Positions 1 through 11,217 of a stretch of 64,000 bases of DNA are shown piece by piece (the stretch's first letter is position 1; each line of letters begins with the position of its first letter). This stretch comes from Erigeron canadensis (lineage: Eukaryota; Streptophyta; Magnoliopsida; Asterales; Asteraceae): positions 20,956,735-21,020,734 of the forward strand of contig NC_057769.1 of assembly GCF_010389155.1 (NCBI RefSeq), in the 5' to 3' direction. The notes beneath the pieces were generated by a model. The model did not search any database. It had not been told where the DNA came from and worked only from the letters and a program-made list of their open reading frames with translations. The position numbers were made by a program, and so were the translations under genes.

Positions 1-1618
1 TAATACTAACTCTGTTTGTTCTGAGTCTGATTATGATGAATCTGATGGTGAGGAGATAGCTAATGAAGTGGCTATGTTAGCTGAAAGGATAAGAAGGAGA
101 TCTTTTGGTAAGTTCAAGGGAAAGGGAAAGAGTGGACAAGCTGAGAAGACTAAGAAGCCATTTGACATGTCCAAATTCACTTGCTACAAGTGTGGGAAGA
201 CTAGACATATGGCTGGTGATTGCAGATCCAAAGAGTCTTCTCAAGCTGTGTCAACCAAAGGTGGAAGAAGTGAAAAATACTCAAAGCTTAAGACCTAATA
301 TAAAGCCCTAAAAGCACAAGTGGCTGAGCTGAGTAAAAAGATTGAGAAAGATGAGAAGAGTCTGATAGCCAAAGATTGGGCTGAAAGTGCTACCTCTTCA
401 GATGATGAGAAGTACAAAGATGCTAAGTGCTTCATGGCCAAAGAAGCTACTCGAAAGTTTGCTGAAGATTTTGTCAGAATACAACAACAATATGAGTCAG
501 CTCACAAGGCATCTACAAGTCAGACTACTCCATCTGAGGTAACTAACTTTTCCAATCTATGTGATAATGAAAAACTGTCAAGACTAAATAGACTTGGTGA
601 TGAGGTTCTTTTGCAAAAACATTTTAATCAAGAACTTAAAAAGGAAATTTCAACTTTGAAACAAGAGTTAATCTCAAAGAATTTCACTATTGAAAAGTTG
701 GAGTCTGAAGTGAAAGCCCAAAAACAATTAAACTCTATTTTAGTCAAAGAACTTAAGACTTCAGAAGAAAAGTTTTTGAAAATCAAACATATAACTGAGT
801 CATGCACTACTGGTTCTAAAAGAGCTGCAAAATGTGTTAATGTACAAGTTCCTCATCAAGTACAAGCTATCTTTGATGGTGACTATGATAGAGATATTGC
901 TATTAGTGAGGTCTGTGCTACGGAACCTTGCTATCAGCCTCTTTCACCACCCAAAGTTCAAAACAAAAGAAAGAATTCTAAACCAATCAAATTCGTTCAG
1001 AAATCTGGTATTGGGTTTGATGATCCTGAAGTTATTGGGAAAACCATTGCAGAAGCAGTGTCTGAATCTGTTAGGGTAATAGAATTAAAACCTGAGGAAA
1101 CTCTTGATTTGTCAAAATTAACTATTACTCTATCTGTGTCAAATTCAAAATCCAAGAGGAACAAAAGAAAGGTTAGAGATCACAGTGTTCCAAAAGAGAA
1201 AGCAAAGTTGTTGAAAAATGAGAAGTCTGGTTCTAAAGGAAATTTGTCACTAACAAAACCTGTGTCTAATTCAAACCACCTCAAATCTGACTCTAACAAA
1301 ATGATTTCGAAATATGTTGAGTCCAAAAAGGGTGATATTTCTAGTGATACTAATTTACTTGCTAAAGTGTCTGATTCCAAAATGATTGATCAAAGTAAAT
1401 TAAGGTCTGAATGTAAGAAATCTGGAATAGGCAAAGGTCTTGCTAAGAAGGAAACTCTAAATATTGCTAGAAAGAATTTCAAATCTGGTAAGGGTCTGAT
1501 CAAGCAACAATGGGTTTCAAAATGTGATAAGAATACTAGTTCAGTTTCCCAATCTAAGTCAGACCCTATGGTCAGCTCTGGTGAACCCATCCTTGGATGG
1601 GTTCCCAAAATGAACTAA
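1..1618 (+). pseudogene. gag: gag of element A (left copy), partial
   Basis: C-terminal two thirds of a Copia Gag, the capsid and nucleic-acid-binding protein. A CX2CX4HX4C zinc knuckle lies at 182-223 (CYKCGKTRHMAGDC). A TAA at 296-298 interrupts the frame; the right copy has a lysine codon there, so this is a nonsense mutation. The frame resumes through a long Lys/Glu/Ser-rich spacer with a predicted coiled coil (about 590-800, heptad-like KLESEVKAQKQLNSILVKEL) and ends with the family-typical Trp-Val-Pro-Lys stretch and a TAA at 1616-1618. The N-terminus lies outside the window. Confidence 0.85.
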
Positions 1619-1638
1619 TCTCTTATTGCAAAATGTAG
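1601..1638 (+). other. GT...AG segment at the gag/pol boundary (element A)
   Basis: A 38-nt stretch starts with GT directly after the gag Trp codon and ends with AG directly before the pol frame. It contains the gag stop. Removing it would fuse gag to pol in frame. The same layout occurs in the right copy (2964-3001, minus strand) and in C1, C2 and C3 with lengths of 34, 33 and 37 nt. Confidence 0.5.
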
Positions 1639-2643
1639 TGCTATCATGATGCACATACTTGGAACTTGGACAGTGGGTGTTCCAAGCATATGACCGGATG
1701 TAAGTCCCTGCTACGTAGCTTTAGGACAAGCGTTGGTCCTAGTGTTACATTTGGAGATTACTCTCAAGGAAGAATTGAAGGATTTTGTATTCTTTCAAAT
1801 GGTCCCCTTACTTTCAGAAGGGTATCTTATGTGAATGGTATGAAACACAATCTTATAAGTGTGAGTCAATTGTGTGATGCTGTCTATGAAGTAAGATTCC
1901 GAGCTGATAAAGGAATTGTTTTGGATTTGGAAGGTAATGTGGTGTTGATTGCTAACAGAGATGTCTCATTGTACTCATTTGACATGAGAAATGCAACTGT
2001 CACAAAAGAAGTTTGTTTTATGTCTAAAACTCAAGATGAGTTAAATTGGTTGTGGCATAAGAGGTTGTCTCATATGAATTTTAAGGACATCAACAAGCTA
2101 TGCAAGAAAGAGTTGGTGTCTGGTCTGCCTATGATCAAATATGAGAAGGACAAGTTGTGTGGTCCTTGTGAAAAAGGAAATCAACACAAAGCTACATTCA
2201 AGTCAAAGACGTGCTCAACCATTGACAGTTGCTGCACATGGATCTGTTTGGACCAATAAGTGCTCCCTCATTCATTGGGATGAGATATACTTTGGTCATA
2301 GTTGATGAATTCTCAATATATACATGAGTGTTCTTTCTAAAGCACAAGAGTGATGCTGCTGATAGTATTATTCACTTTATTAAGCAAGCTGAAATACTTT
2401 ACAAAAGGCCTGTTAGGTAGTTGAGAAGTGACAATGAAACTGAATTCAAGAATGTTACTCTTGACTCATTCTGTAGTGAAAAAGGTATTTCACAAGTATA
2501 CTCAGCTGCAAAAACTCCTCAACAAAATGGTGTAGTAGAAAGAAGAAACAGAACACTCATTAAAGTTTGCAAGATCCATGATGGCACAAAACAATGTCAA
2601 GTCTCATTTTTGGGCTGAAGCTATTCACACAGCCTGCTTCACT
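1639..2643 (+). pseudogene. pol: pol fragment of element A (left copy): protease to integrase core
   Basis: Aspartic protease signature DSGCSKHMTG begins at 1666. A GAG-pre-integrase domain follows ([12 protein letters not shown] and a CxxC near 2160). After about 2225 a 1-nt frameshift moves the integrase core to another frame, where RSDNETEFKN carries the second catalytic Asp and [13 protein letters not shown] the catalytic Glu. In-frame stops lie near 2323 and 2418. Sequence stops at the conserved FWAEA motif, so the rest of integrase, reverse transcriptase and RNase H are missing. Dead by truncation, frameshift and stops. Confidence 0.85.
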
Positions 2644-2645
2644 AA

Positions 2646-2985
2646 GTTAGCAATCAACACCACATTACCTTCCAAATCCAAAACAATTCCTTTATCAGCT
2701 CGGAATCTTACTTCATAGCCAGCATCACACAATTGACTCACACTTATCAGATTGTGTTTCAAGCCATTCACATAAGATACCCTTCTGAAAGTAAGGGGAC
2801 CATTTGAAAGAATACAAAATCCTCCAGTTCTTCCTTAAGAGTCATCTCCAAATGTAACACTAAGACCAGCGCTTGTCCTAAAGCTACATAGCATGGACTT
2901 ACATCCGGTCATATGCTTGGAACACCCACTGTCCAAGTTCCAGGTAGGTGCATCATGATAGCCCTGCATTTTGCAATAAGAGATT
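2646..2985 (-). pseudogene. pol: protease fragment of element A (right copy)
   Basis: Mirror of 1619-1956 in the left copy. It encodes the DSGCSKHMTG protease motif (minus strand near 2905-2935) and the following stretch, and ends at the inversion breakpoint. The boundary segment 2964-3001 keeps GT...GCAG, whereas the left copy has GTAG at its acceptor end. Confidence 0.8.
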
Positions 2986-2988
2986 AGT

Positions 2989-5410
2989 TCATTTTGGGAA
3001 CCCATTCAAGGATGGGTTCACCAGAGCGGACCATAGGGTCTGACTTAGATTGGGAAACTGAACTAGTATTCTTATCACTTTTGAAACCCATTGTTGCTTG
3101 ATCAGACCCTTACCAGATTTGAAATTCTTTCTAGCATTATTTAGAGTTTCCTTCTTAGCAAAACCTTTGCCTATTCCAGATTTCTTACATTCAGACCTTA
3201 ATTTACTTTGATTAATCATTTTGGAATCAGACACTTTAGCAAGTAAATTAGTATCACTAGAAATATCACCCTTTCTGGACTCAACATATTTTAAAATCAT
3301 TTTGTCAGAGTCAGATTTGAGGTGGTTTGAATTAGACACAGATTTTGTTAGTGACAAATTTCCTTTAGAACCAGACTTCTCATTTTTCAACAACTTTGCT
3401 TTCTCTTTTGGAACACTGTGATCTCTAACCTTTCTTTTGTTCCTCTTGGATTTTGAATTTGACACAGATTGAGTAATAGTTAATTTTGACAAATCAAGAG
3501 TTTCCTCAGGTTTTAATTCTATTACCCTAACAAATTCAGACACGGCTTCTGCAATGGTTTTCCCAATAACTTCAGGATCATCAAACCCAATACCAGATTT
3601 CTGAACGAATTTGATTGGTTTAGAATTCTTTCTTTTGTTTTGAACTTTGGGTGGTGAAGGAGGCTGATAGCAAGATTCCGTAGCACAGACCTCACTAATA
3701 GCAATATCTCTATCATAGTCACCATCAAAGATAGCTTGTACTTGATGAGGAACTTGTACATTAACACATTTTGCAGCTCTTTTAGAACCAGTACACCATG
3801 ACTCAGTTATATGTTTGATTTTCAAAAACTTTTCTTCTGAAGTCTTAGGTTCTTTGACTAAAATAGAGTTTAATTGTTTTTGGGCTTTCACTTCAGACTC
3901 CAACTTTTCAATAGTGAAATTCTTTGAGCTTAACTCTTGTTTCAAAGTTGAAATTTCCTTTTTAAGTTCTTGATTAAAATGTTTTTGCAAAAGAACCTCA
4001 TCACCAAGTCTATTTAGTCTTGACAGTTTTTCATTATCACATAGATTGGAAAAGTTAGTTACCTCAGGTGGAGTAGTCTGACTTGTAGATGCCTTATGAG
4101 CTGACTCAGATTGCTGTTGTATTTAGACAAGATCTTCAGAAAACTTTCGAGTAGCTTCTTTAGCCATGAAGCACTTAGCATCTTTGTACTTCTCATCATC
4201 TGAAGAGGTAGCACTTTCAGCCCAATCTTTGGCTATCAGACTCTTCTCATCTTTCTCAATCTTTTTACTCAGCTCAGCCACTTGTGCTTTCAGGGCTTTA
4301 TATTTGGTCTTAAGCTTTGAGTATTTTTCACTTCTTCCACCTTTGGTTGACACAGCTTGGGAAGACTCTTTGGATCTGCAATCATCAGCCATATGTCTAG
4401 TCTTCCCACACTTGTAGCAAGTGACTTTCGACATGTCAAATGGCTTATTAGTCTTCCCAGCTTGTCCACTCTTTCCCTTTGAACTTACCAAAAGATCTCC
4501 TTCTTATCCTTTCAGCTAACATAGCCACTTCATTAGCTATCTCCTCACCATCAGATTCATCATAATCAGACTCAGAACAAACAGAGTTAGTATTAGAAGT
4601 CACAGGAACAGATTCATTAACACAAGGAATGATCTCATTAGATATTGAGCTAGGATTTTCAGTCATTGATGCATTAAGTGCAGTAGGAGGCTGACTATAA
4701 GAATCACCCATAGCAATCAACTTCTCAGCTTCTGAACACTCTTGGTTATGAAGTAAACCAAAGAGTCCATGGAGATCAAGATCTTGGTACACAGAACTTA
4801 GTTTTACAGTAGAGATATAATTATTCCACTTTGGTGGTAATGAATCAAGAAATTTTCTTTTTAAAACTTCCTTTTTCTTAGTTATACCAACAGCAGCTAG
4901 ATCATTAACCAAAGCATTAAAGCGGGTATGAGTATCAGTCAAGGATTCGTTTCTCAAAGAGAAAAATCTCTCATACCTCCTAGTTAAAGTGGTTATAGTA
5001 GATTCCATGGAGGTAGAGCATCCTTCAAACATGACAGTCAAAGTACCCCACATTTTCTGAGCAGTAGAACACATTTTAATAGAATGGTAAATATCTTTGG
5101 GCACAGCTTGGACGATGAAATTTCTAGCCTTCACGTCTAAGTTTGCCAATCTCCTATCCTCATCCCCCCAATCTGCCTTATCCTTAAAAATGGTTTTTAT
5201 TGTGGCAGGAATGGTTGGTTAACCATCTCTGACCACAACATCTACCACAAGAGTTTGGGTAGGAATATAAGGACCATCTGTCAGGATGTCAGGCAAATTG
5301 TTATCGATGGATTGAAGGAACAAAGACATACGAACTTTCCACCCACTGAAATCATCTTTGTCAAACATAGGTGGTCGGGTTGAAGAACCATTATCAACAT
5401 ATGATGACAT
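2989..5410 (-). pseudogene. gag: gag of element A (right copy), full-length but broken
   Basis: Full-length Gag of the family, starting at an ATG at 5410 just inside the primer-binding site. The N-terminal gag domain (FSGWKVRMSLFLQSID) is cut by a stop near 5219-5221, then continues from 5149 (UBN2/copia-type gag region, MWGTLTVMFEG). The zinc knuckle CYKCGKTRHMADDC lies at about 4378-4419. A frameshift near 4485 and a stop near 4123 separate it from the spacer and coiled-coil part (3990-2989). It supplies the N-terminus the left copy lacks. Several lesions make it a pseudogene. Confidence 0.85.
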
Positions 5411-5467
5411 TATGCTTTACTATAAAGGAAAATAAGCAAGGATCAAGTCAAGTTAATTCTTAACCCC

Positions 5468-5479
5468 TGCTCAATACCA
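5468..5479 (-). other. Primer-binding site of element A
   Basis: Minus strand reads TGGTATTGAGC two bases inside the LTR end. It resembles the initiator tRNA-Met site TGGTATCAGAGC but is altered in the middle. Confidence 0.7.
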
Positions 5480-5481
5480 CT

Positions 5482-6513
5482 TGTTATGTCCCAGAACTGT
5501 ATCAATATACAAAAGTATAATGAACACGGACAGTTGTAGAGGGGAGTGAATAGAAATTCCTTTTTCCTTAACTAGCTTTTGAAAAGTAGTTTTAATGACT
5601 CAAATATTAATATAAGCAATGTAGATAATATGAATCAATAAAACAGTAAATCAGTAAATAAACATTCTTGAACACAGATTGTGGTTTTCAAATGTAATCC
5701 TTTATTAAGATAAAAGTTGTACACAGAATTATAGGGTTGTTGTGGAATACAGATAACCTACAAATATCTAAACAACCTTTTGAAATGACAAACAACAATC
5801 AGAAAAGTTCTCGCTTAATAGAAGCGGCCCAAGTTGACTTCTCACAGACTAAGTTGTGTGTAAGAGCAGAGAAAACTTTGTGTGAAGAATGATTCAAAGG
5901 AATGTCACACATATGCGTACAAGGAATGTGGCTTTTATAGGCAAAAACATTCTTCTTTTGGTATCCAATTAAGCCACGTATCTTTCTTCTGTTGGACGAT
6001 CAAAGGAATATTGTATCGTGCCTTCGTCGTACTTATGGTCTGCAAAACCTGCAGCATGTCATTTTGATCCTCCAATAAGAATATGGACACGCATATGTAT
6101 TTCTGTCACCACCTAGATTCCAGGAACCTTCCTGGTTACGTCATTTGTCCTTATCAACAAATCTAGGTTGTTATCTTCACTTGATTGTCAGACACAGATT
6201 GCTCGTTTGTCAAGAGCAAATCTGTCTAAGTGTTTCCAAGCTGACTGCTAATCCCAAGCTGCCTTCCACTAACAACTTGATCTTCTATCTTCAATCCTCC
6301 TCTGTGACTTGGATTGAACGCTATAACCATTTGATGCAGCTTGAACAACACTTGCTTCCATAAGATAAACAATTACAAAGTATGAAGCTGATCAGGGTCA
6401 GTTACAAATCGCAAGTTGTGCCAACTTAGTCTGACCCAGATCAGATTACATGAACCAAAGTTTTTCTAAGATTTTATACATCAGATTTGTCATCATTAAA
6501 TTTACAAATAACA
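5482..6513 (-). repeat. 5' LTR of element A (about 1,032 bp)
   Basis: Bounded on the plus strand by TGTTAT at 5482 and ATAACA at 6513, a perfect 6-bp terminal inverted repeat. The primer-binding site lies just outside the left end, and element B coding sequence resumes on the right. A TATA-like box on the minus strand supports promoter function. The partner LTR is not in the window. Confidence 0.8.
5931..5940 (-). promoter_or_regulatory. TATA box in element A LTR
   Basis: Minus strand reads CTATAAAAGC. Transcription from here would run leftward through the right copy in sense and then into the left copy in antisense, giving a self-complementary transcript. Confidence 0.5.
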
Positions 6514-6539
6514 TTGGGACTCAATAGGCCGAGTGGATT

Positions 6540-6865
6540 CTCGTGATGTTACATTTAAGCATACGACCAACCACTGAAAAGGGCATGACAATGGAAACAT
6601 GAAAAAGTTTGAAAGAGGTGGCAATGTTAAGTCTATCAGTTGCTATCGTTGTGGAAGCATAAACCATTGGGCGCGTGCATGTCGCACGCCTAAACATCTA
6701 GTGGAACTTTATGAACAATCCCTTAAAAAAGGAAAAGAGGCAAAAGTAAACTTTATTTACGATGATGGAAAAGTTGATAGCCCTATTGGTAATGACTTTG
6801 GTGGTCATGAAGTCCAAGCTAACACAACTCATATGGACGTCAGAGATTTTCTTGACAATGAGTGA
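6540..6865 (+). pseudogene. gag: gag C-terminus of element B
   Basis: A CX2CX4HX4C zinc knuckle is present (CYRCGSINHWARAC, near 6641-6682), followed by RTPKHLVELYEQSLKKGKEA, a stretch typical of this type of Copia gag, and a stop at 6863-6865. The upstream reading frame has a stop near 6567. Only the last third of Gag remains. The frame is not continuous with the protease downstream, and an AT-rich non-coding stretch of about 220 bp (6866-7090) with a TA microsatellite separates them. Confidence 0.75.
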
Positions 6866-7025
6866 TCCATGAAACAACACCACCAACAATTTACTTATTT
6901 AATTTTTTTTAAGTTTGTCCTACATGGTTTTTATTTAAAGACATTTTAGCATTTTTGTTTGAACTTGTGATGGTAAATTGTTTTGTTGGTTGACATTTTT
7001 ATTATAATTTTGATATTATGAAATA

Positions 7026-7051
<26 letters not shown>
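7026..7051. repeat. (AT)n microsatellite
   Basis: Thirteen uninterrupted AT units inside the spacer between gag and protease of element B. Confidence 0.95.
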
Positions 7052-7057
<6 letters not shown>

Positions 7058-7341
7058 TTTTGAAGAACATGGATTGTAAGAAGCATTTGGCTCTTGATGA
7101 TGATGCATGTGTTTAGTGGATAGTGCAACTACACTTACAATTCTCAAGAAAAGAAAATATTTTGTTCATTTGAGAATAATAGAGGGAAATGTTAGCACAA
7201 TTGCTGGTAGTGCAAAATTGATAAATGGCTCCGGAAGAGCAAATATAGTATTGCCGGGAGGAACACATTTTAAGATTGATAATGCACTTTATTCCCCCGA
7301 GTCTCAAAGAAACTTGATAAGTTTTAAGGAGATCCGTAAGA

Positions 7342-7519
7342 ATGGATACCATATTGAGACTACAAATGAAGGAGATAATGAGTACCTTCATATTACACAT
7401 GCGATAATGCGTAAAAAGCATGTGTTAGAAAAATGGATACCATATTGAGACTACAAATGAAGGAGATAATGAGTACCTTCATATTACACATACGATAATG
7501 GGTAAAAAGCATGTGTTAT
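7342..7519 (+). repeat. 91-bp tandem duplication in element B
   Basis: The stretch starting ATGGATACCATATTGAGAC at 7342 is repeated from 7433 with a few substitutions (for example TGCGATAATGCG versus TACGATAATGGG). The second unit puts a TGA in the protease frame. Confidence 0.9.
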
Positions 7520-8500
7520 AAATTACCCAGATTTTCCTCCGGATTATACTATACTAAGATTCATGATATTGAATCAAATCTAGTAATGAAACAAACGACT
7601 ATGGATAATTTTATTATTTGGCATGACCGGTTGGGCCATCCCGGATCCACGATGATGCGAAAAATTATATCGAAAACTTGTGGTCATTCTTTAAAGAATC
7701 AAAAGATCCTTGAGGCTCAGGATATTACTTGTGCCGCTTGTTCAGAAGGGAAATTGATTACTCGCCCATCACAATCTAAAATAGACAATGAATCTATTGG
7801 TTTTCTGGAATGGATACAAGGGGATATATGTGGGCCTATACACCCACCTTGTGGACCATTTAGGTATTTTATGGTTTTAATTGATGCATCAACTAGATGG
7901 TCACATGTGTGATTATTATCAAGTCGTAATATGGCATTTGCACGACTACTTGCGCAATTAATAAGATTGAGAGCACATTTTCCAGATTATCCAATAAAGA
8001 CTATCCGTCTTGACAATGCTGGTGAGTTTATATCCCAATCATTTAACGAATATTGCATGTCTATTGGGATACGAGTTGAACATCCCATTCCTCATGTTCA
8101 CACACAAAATGGACTAGCTGAATCGTTTATAAAACGACTTCAACTCATAGCAAGGCCATTGATGATGAAATCAAAATTACCAGTTTCTATTTGGGGCCAT
8201 GCTATTTTACACGCGGCAATGCTGATTCGCATCAGGCCAACAAGTTACCATAAATTCTCCCCATTGCAATTAGTTTTTGGTCAGGAACAAAATGTATCCA
8301 ATTTAAGAATATTTGGTTGTGCGGTATATGTTCCAATTGCTCGACCACAACGTACTAAAATGGGACCTCAAAGGAGGATGGGAATATATGTTGGATATGA
8401 ATCAGCATCTATAATAAAATATTTAGAGCCATCAATGGGGAATTTATTTACGGCTCGACTTGCTGATTGCCATTTTGATGAATCATTATTTCCAACATTA

Positions 8501-8516
8501 GGGGGGGGGGGGGGGG
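8501..8516 (+). repeat. 16-nt poly-G tract
   Basis: Sixteen consecutive G inside the integrase C-terminal coding region of element B. The length could be a sequencing artefact or slippage; the frame is kept here. Confidence 0.9.
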
Positions 8517-8746
8517 ACAAACAGCTGGGAAGTGAACTAAGTTGGAAAGAATTATCATTGTGTCATCTTGATCCTCGAACTAAACAATGTGAAATGAAAA
8601 TTCAAAGGATAATTCACTTGCAAGGATTAGTAAACCAATTACCAGATGCATTCACTGACCCAAAGAAAGTGACTAAGTCACTTATACCAACTGTTAATGC
8701 TCCAGCTAAGGTTGACGTTATAGCAGCGCAACCTAACAATGCATAA

Positions 8747-10143
8747 GGTATGCTTAAAGCGTGGTAGACCTATCGGTTCTAAAGATAAAAATCCTCGAAA
8801 GCATAAAGGAGCAAATGTCTAAGATGGCCAAGTCGAGGTAATAGAAAAACCAAGAGAACTTACTGAAAAGACATTAGACGTGATGGTTCAAGAAGAACCT
8901 CAGGTACCTAATGATGAAGAGATCTCAATAAATTATATCATGTCTAGAAAAGTATGGAACCGAAATGAAATTGACGTCGATGATATTTTTGCATATAATG
9001 TAGCATTAGAAGTGATGGAAAATGATGAGGATCAAGAACCAAAATTTGTTAATGAATGCATGCATAGAAATGATTGGACAAAATGGAAAGACGCAATTCA
9101 GGCAGAATTGAACTCTCTAGAAAAAAGAGAAGTTTTGTATATGAAAAAAGATGATCTAAATATAATTGGAACTCCCGGGAAACTATCAAAAGCGATTGAG
9201 TATATGAAAAAGGGGTTTGAAATGAAAGATCTTGGAAAGACAAAGTTTTGTCTTGGATTACAAATTGAAAATCTTAAAGATGGAATCTTTGTGCACCAAG
9301 AATCATATATAAGAAAATTACTCAAAAGGTTTTCTATGGATAAATCATATCCATTTTTTATACTCCAATGGTTGTAAGATTACTTGATGTTGAAAAGGAT
9401 CCATTTGAACCCCCGAAAGATGAAGAAATTCTTGGTCCAGAAATACCATATTTAAGTGCCATTGGAGCATTAATGTTTCTTCCAAGTCATACAAGACCTG
9501 ATATATCATTCTCGTTGAATTTATTAGCAAGAAATTGCTCATGTCCTACAAAGAGACATTGGTCTGGGGTAAAAACAATATTTCGATACCTTCAAGGTAC
9601 AATTAACATGGGTCTATACTTTACTAAACCTTCAGATACAAGCTTAGTTGGTTTTGCAGATGTTGGATATATGTCTGATCCCTACACTGGTCGGTCACAA
9701 ACTGGATATATTTTTACAAGCGGTGGTACTGCAGTTTCATGGCGTTCAACAAAATAAACAATCACAGCTACTTCATCTAACCATGCAGAAATATTAGCCA
9801 TTCATGAAGCAAGTAGAGAATGTGTATGGTTAAAGAATGTTGTACGATATATTCGAGGATCTTGTGGTATTTCGTCAGAAAATGAAGCTCCGACAACCAT
9901 GTATGAAGATAATGCGGCTTGTATTGCTCGACTTAAGGAAGGATACAACAAAGGTGATAGAACCAAACATATTTCTCCAAAGTTTTTTTTCACTCATGAT
10001 TTACAGAAGAATGGAGATATTATAGTTAAACAAGTACGCTGAAGTGAGAATTTAGCATATTTGTTTACTAATTTACTTCGAGCTTCATCATTCAAGAAGT
10101 CAGTTCATGGTATCGGATTGCGTCAACTCAAGGATCTCAAGTG
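8747..10143 (+). pseudogene. pol: reverse transcriptase remnant and RNase H of element B
   Basis: From 8880 the frame reads the start of the RT domain (WTKWKDAIQAELNSLEKREV) and then jumps to the region after the catalytic loop (DDLNIIGT, MKDLGKTKFCLGLQIE). The fingers and palm, including the intact YVDD box, are missing. After a frame change near 9360 the thumb/connection (IGALMFLPSHTRPDISFSLN) follows, then stops near 9755 and 10040 and an RNase H-like C-terminus (HAEILAIHEASRECVWLKN, YEDNAACI) ending at about 10143. The internal deletion alone makes it non-autonomous. Confidence 0.85.
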
Positions 10144-10260
10144 ATGTGGTCTTGTTATAAGGTATGTATGAGAATTGTATGCAGGTAATCTGTGAATAAC
10201 TATTTTTGGACAATAAATTTTTGTTGTTTTTTTGGACTCAACATATGAAAAGAATAACAT

Positions 10261-10270
10261 GAGGGGGCAG
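10261..10270 (+). other. Polypurine tract of element B
   Basis: GAGGGGGCAG lies about 120 bp downstream of the RNase H end, the expected place for plus-strand priming. Sequence after it is AT-rich and may be 3' LTR remnant, but I could not define LTR ends. Confidence 0.55.
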
Positions 10271-11090
10271 AATGAAATATATGATGATATATAAATAAGA
10301 CTCTTGCCTTACTATCATTATTCTAATACAATCATCTATATCGGTACATATTTTTCTTATATTTTTTTTGTACTCTTAATACCCGTATGATATATGGAGT
10401 AACTATATATGATATATGACATGGTTATGTATACATTATAAACAATGAGTTTATGATATATGTATACTTTGACATTATCTTTGCTGGAGTTTATGTGGAT
10501 ATCAATTCGGTACTTGGAATCGAAAGGTTCTTATCAATATATCATTTTGAAAATTAATATCAAAATAGTAAATATATGAGGTTTAGAAAATTAAAATTAA
10601 AATAGTAAATATATGAGGTGTTATGGAAGTTTAATTTGCTCAATGTTGTTTAAGCTATACGCTGATCTGGGAAAAAAATAAATATAATTTGGATGGAATC
10701 ACCACAATTAGATAATAAATACTTTTTACATCTACTAACAAAAATACTAAACTTGAATAGAGTAAATATTTTCAAAATCATTGATTTGCTAAAACTTAAT
10801 CACAAAACAATAAAATAGTATCTGATCTAATATATACTTATTCTATTCTAAATATTTGGTCTTTGAAAGACACTATATAAAAAGAGATTTTTGTTCAAAC
10901 GAAACTATAATTTTCCTTGAATCTCAAAGGCTTAATCTTATCCCTTGGATCATTCCCATCAATGGTTGAGATTAGCACTTACCTTTTAACTAAAAATAAA
11001 ACACGGAGGGGTATTATTGTAAATTTGATAAATAAAAAACAAAATTCTTCCTCTTTTCCCCTTCCTTTCCTCTTGATGGACACATACACA
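10271..11090. other. AT-rich non-coding region, possible LTR remnant of B
   Basis: No supported gene. The first 200 bp may be remnant 3' LTR of element B (ATATATAAATAAGACTCTTG resembles an LTR promoter region). A short direct repeat (AAAATAGTAAATATATGAGG) occurs near 10560 and 10600. I see no other structure. Confidence 0.4.
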
Positions 11091-11111
11091 CTCTCTCTCT
11101 CTCTCTCTCTC
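11091..11111. repeat. (CT)n microsatellite
   Basis: Uninterrupted CT dinucleotides, about ten units. Confidence 0.95.
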
Positions 11112-11217
11112 ACCACCGCTTCCGACATCTCAAACCACTCTTTGTAGATCTCCATCTCAAACAACTAGCAACAACGAATGGATGATAATGTTTTAGATTA
11201 TTACTAGAGTGACATTT

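Larger units (their letters stand above)
1..2645 (+). mobile_element. Copia element A, left copy, 3'-truncated
   Basis: Sense-strand part of a Ty1/copia element that enters from the left window edge inside gag and breaks off in the integrase core near 2643. Visible order is gag zinc knuckle, gag spacer, protease, GAG-pre-integrase, integrase. No LTR of this copy lies in the window. At its broken end it abuts a second copy of the same family in the opposite orientation, so the two form an inverted duplication. Sampled stretches of the two arms differ by about 2 percent, so they are not read copies of each other. Confidence 0.9.
1..4595. repeat. Large inverted duplication of element A (arms 1-1956 and 2646-4595)
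   Basis: Position 1 pairs with 4595 on the opposite strand, and pairing continues inward to 1956/2646. The 689-bp loop (1957-2645) holds the part of the left copy that the right copy lacks. The left arm probably continues outside the window, because the right copy runs on to its gag start and LTR. Sampled arm divergence is low but real (2 differences in 120 nt around 841-960, several amino-acid differences in the gag spacer). Confidence 0.9.
2646..6513 (-). mobile_element. Copia element A, right copy with complete 5' LTR
   Basis: Minus-strand copy of the same family as 1-2645. Reading right to left it has a full LTR (6513-5482), primer-binding site, gag from 5410, the gag/pol junction, and a protease stub ending at 2646. 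It lacks everything downstream of the protease region. The second LTR is absent, so a target duplication cannot be checked. It appears to sit in the gag of element B, whose coding remnant starts right after 6513. Confidence 0.9.
7090..8746 (+). pseudogene. pol: protease, GAG-pre-integrase and integrase of element B
   Basis: Protease active-site motif is VDSATT (near 7116). The region is interrupted by a 91-bp tandem duplication that ends the frame at 7448. GAG-pre-integrase resumes at 7511 (WHDRLGHPGSTMMRKI and CAAC). The integrase core starts with GDICGP (first Asp); a TGA at 7910-7912 breaks it. From 7931 come the second Asp (IRLDNAGEF) and the catalytic Glu (NGLAES), followed by the C-terminal FGCAVYVPI region. 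A 16-G tract at 8501-8516 stays in frame as poly-Gly. The frame ends at a TAA at 8744-8746. Dead as an enzyme in this form. Confidence 0.85.
6514..10270 (+). mobile_element. Copia element B, degenerate
   Basis: One decayed Ty1/copia element in plus orientation: end of gag, protease, GAG-pre-integrase, integrase, a remnant of reverse transcriptase, RNase H and a polypurine tract. Its 5' LTR and most of gag are missing, probably displaced by the insertion of element A. It is a different lineage from A and C1-C3 (integrase motif HTQNGLAESFIKRL). I did not assign a lineage name. Confidence 0.85.

Noticed and set aside
2600..2700. Inverted junction as a missed-adapter palindrome of a single read
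   Set aside because: The arms differ by about 2 percent in sampled stretches and are separated by a 689-bp unpaired loop; a read-through artefact would be a loop-free copy of the same strand. Mis-assembly cannot be fully excluded.
10917..11164. Overlapping short ORFs near the CT repeat
   Set aside because: Low-complexity sequence driven by the (CT)n run; no start context or homology evident.
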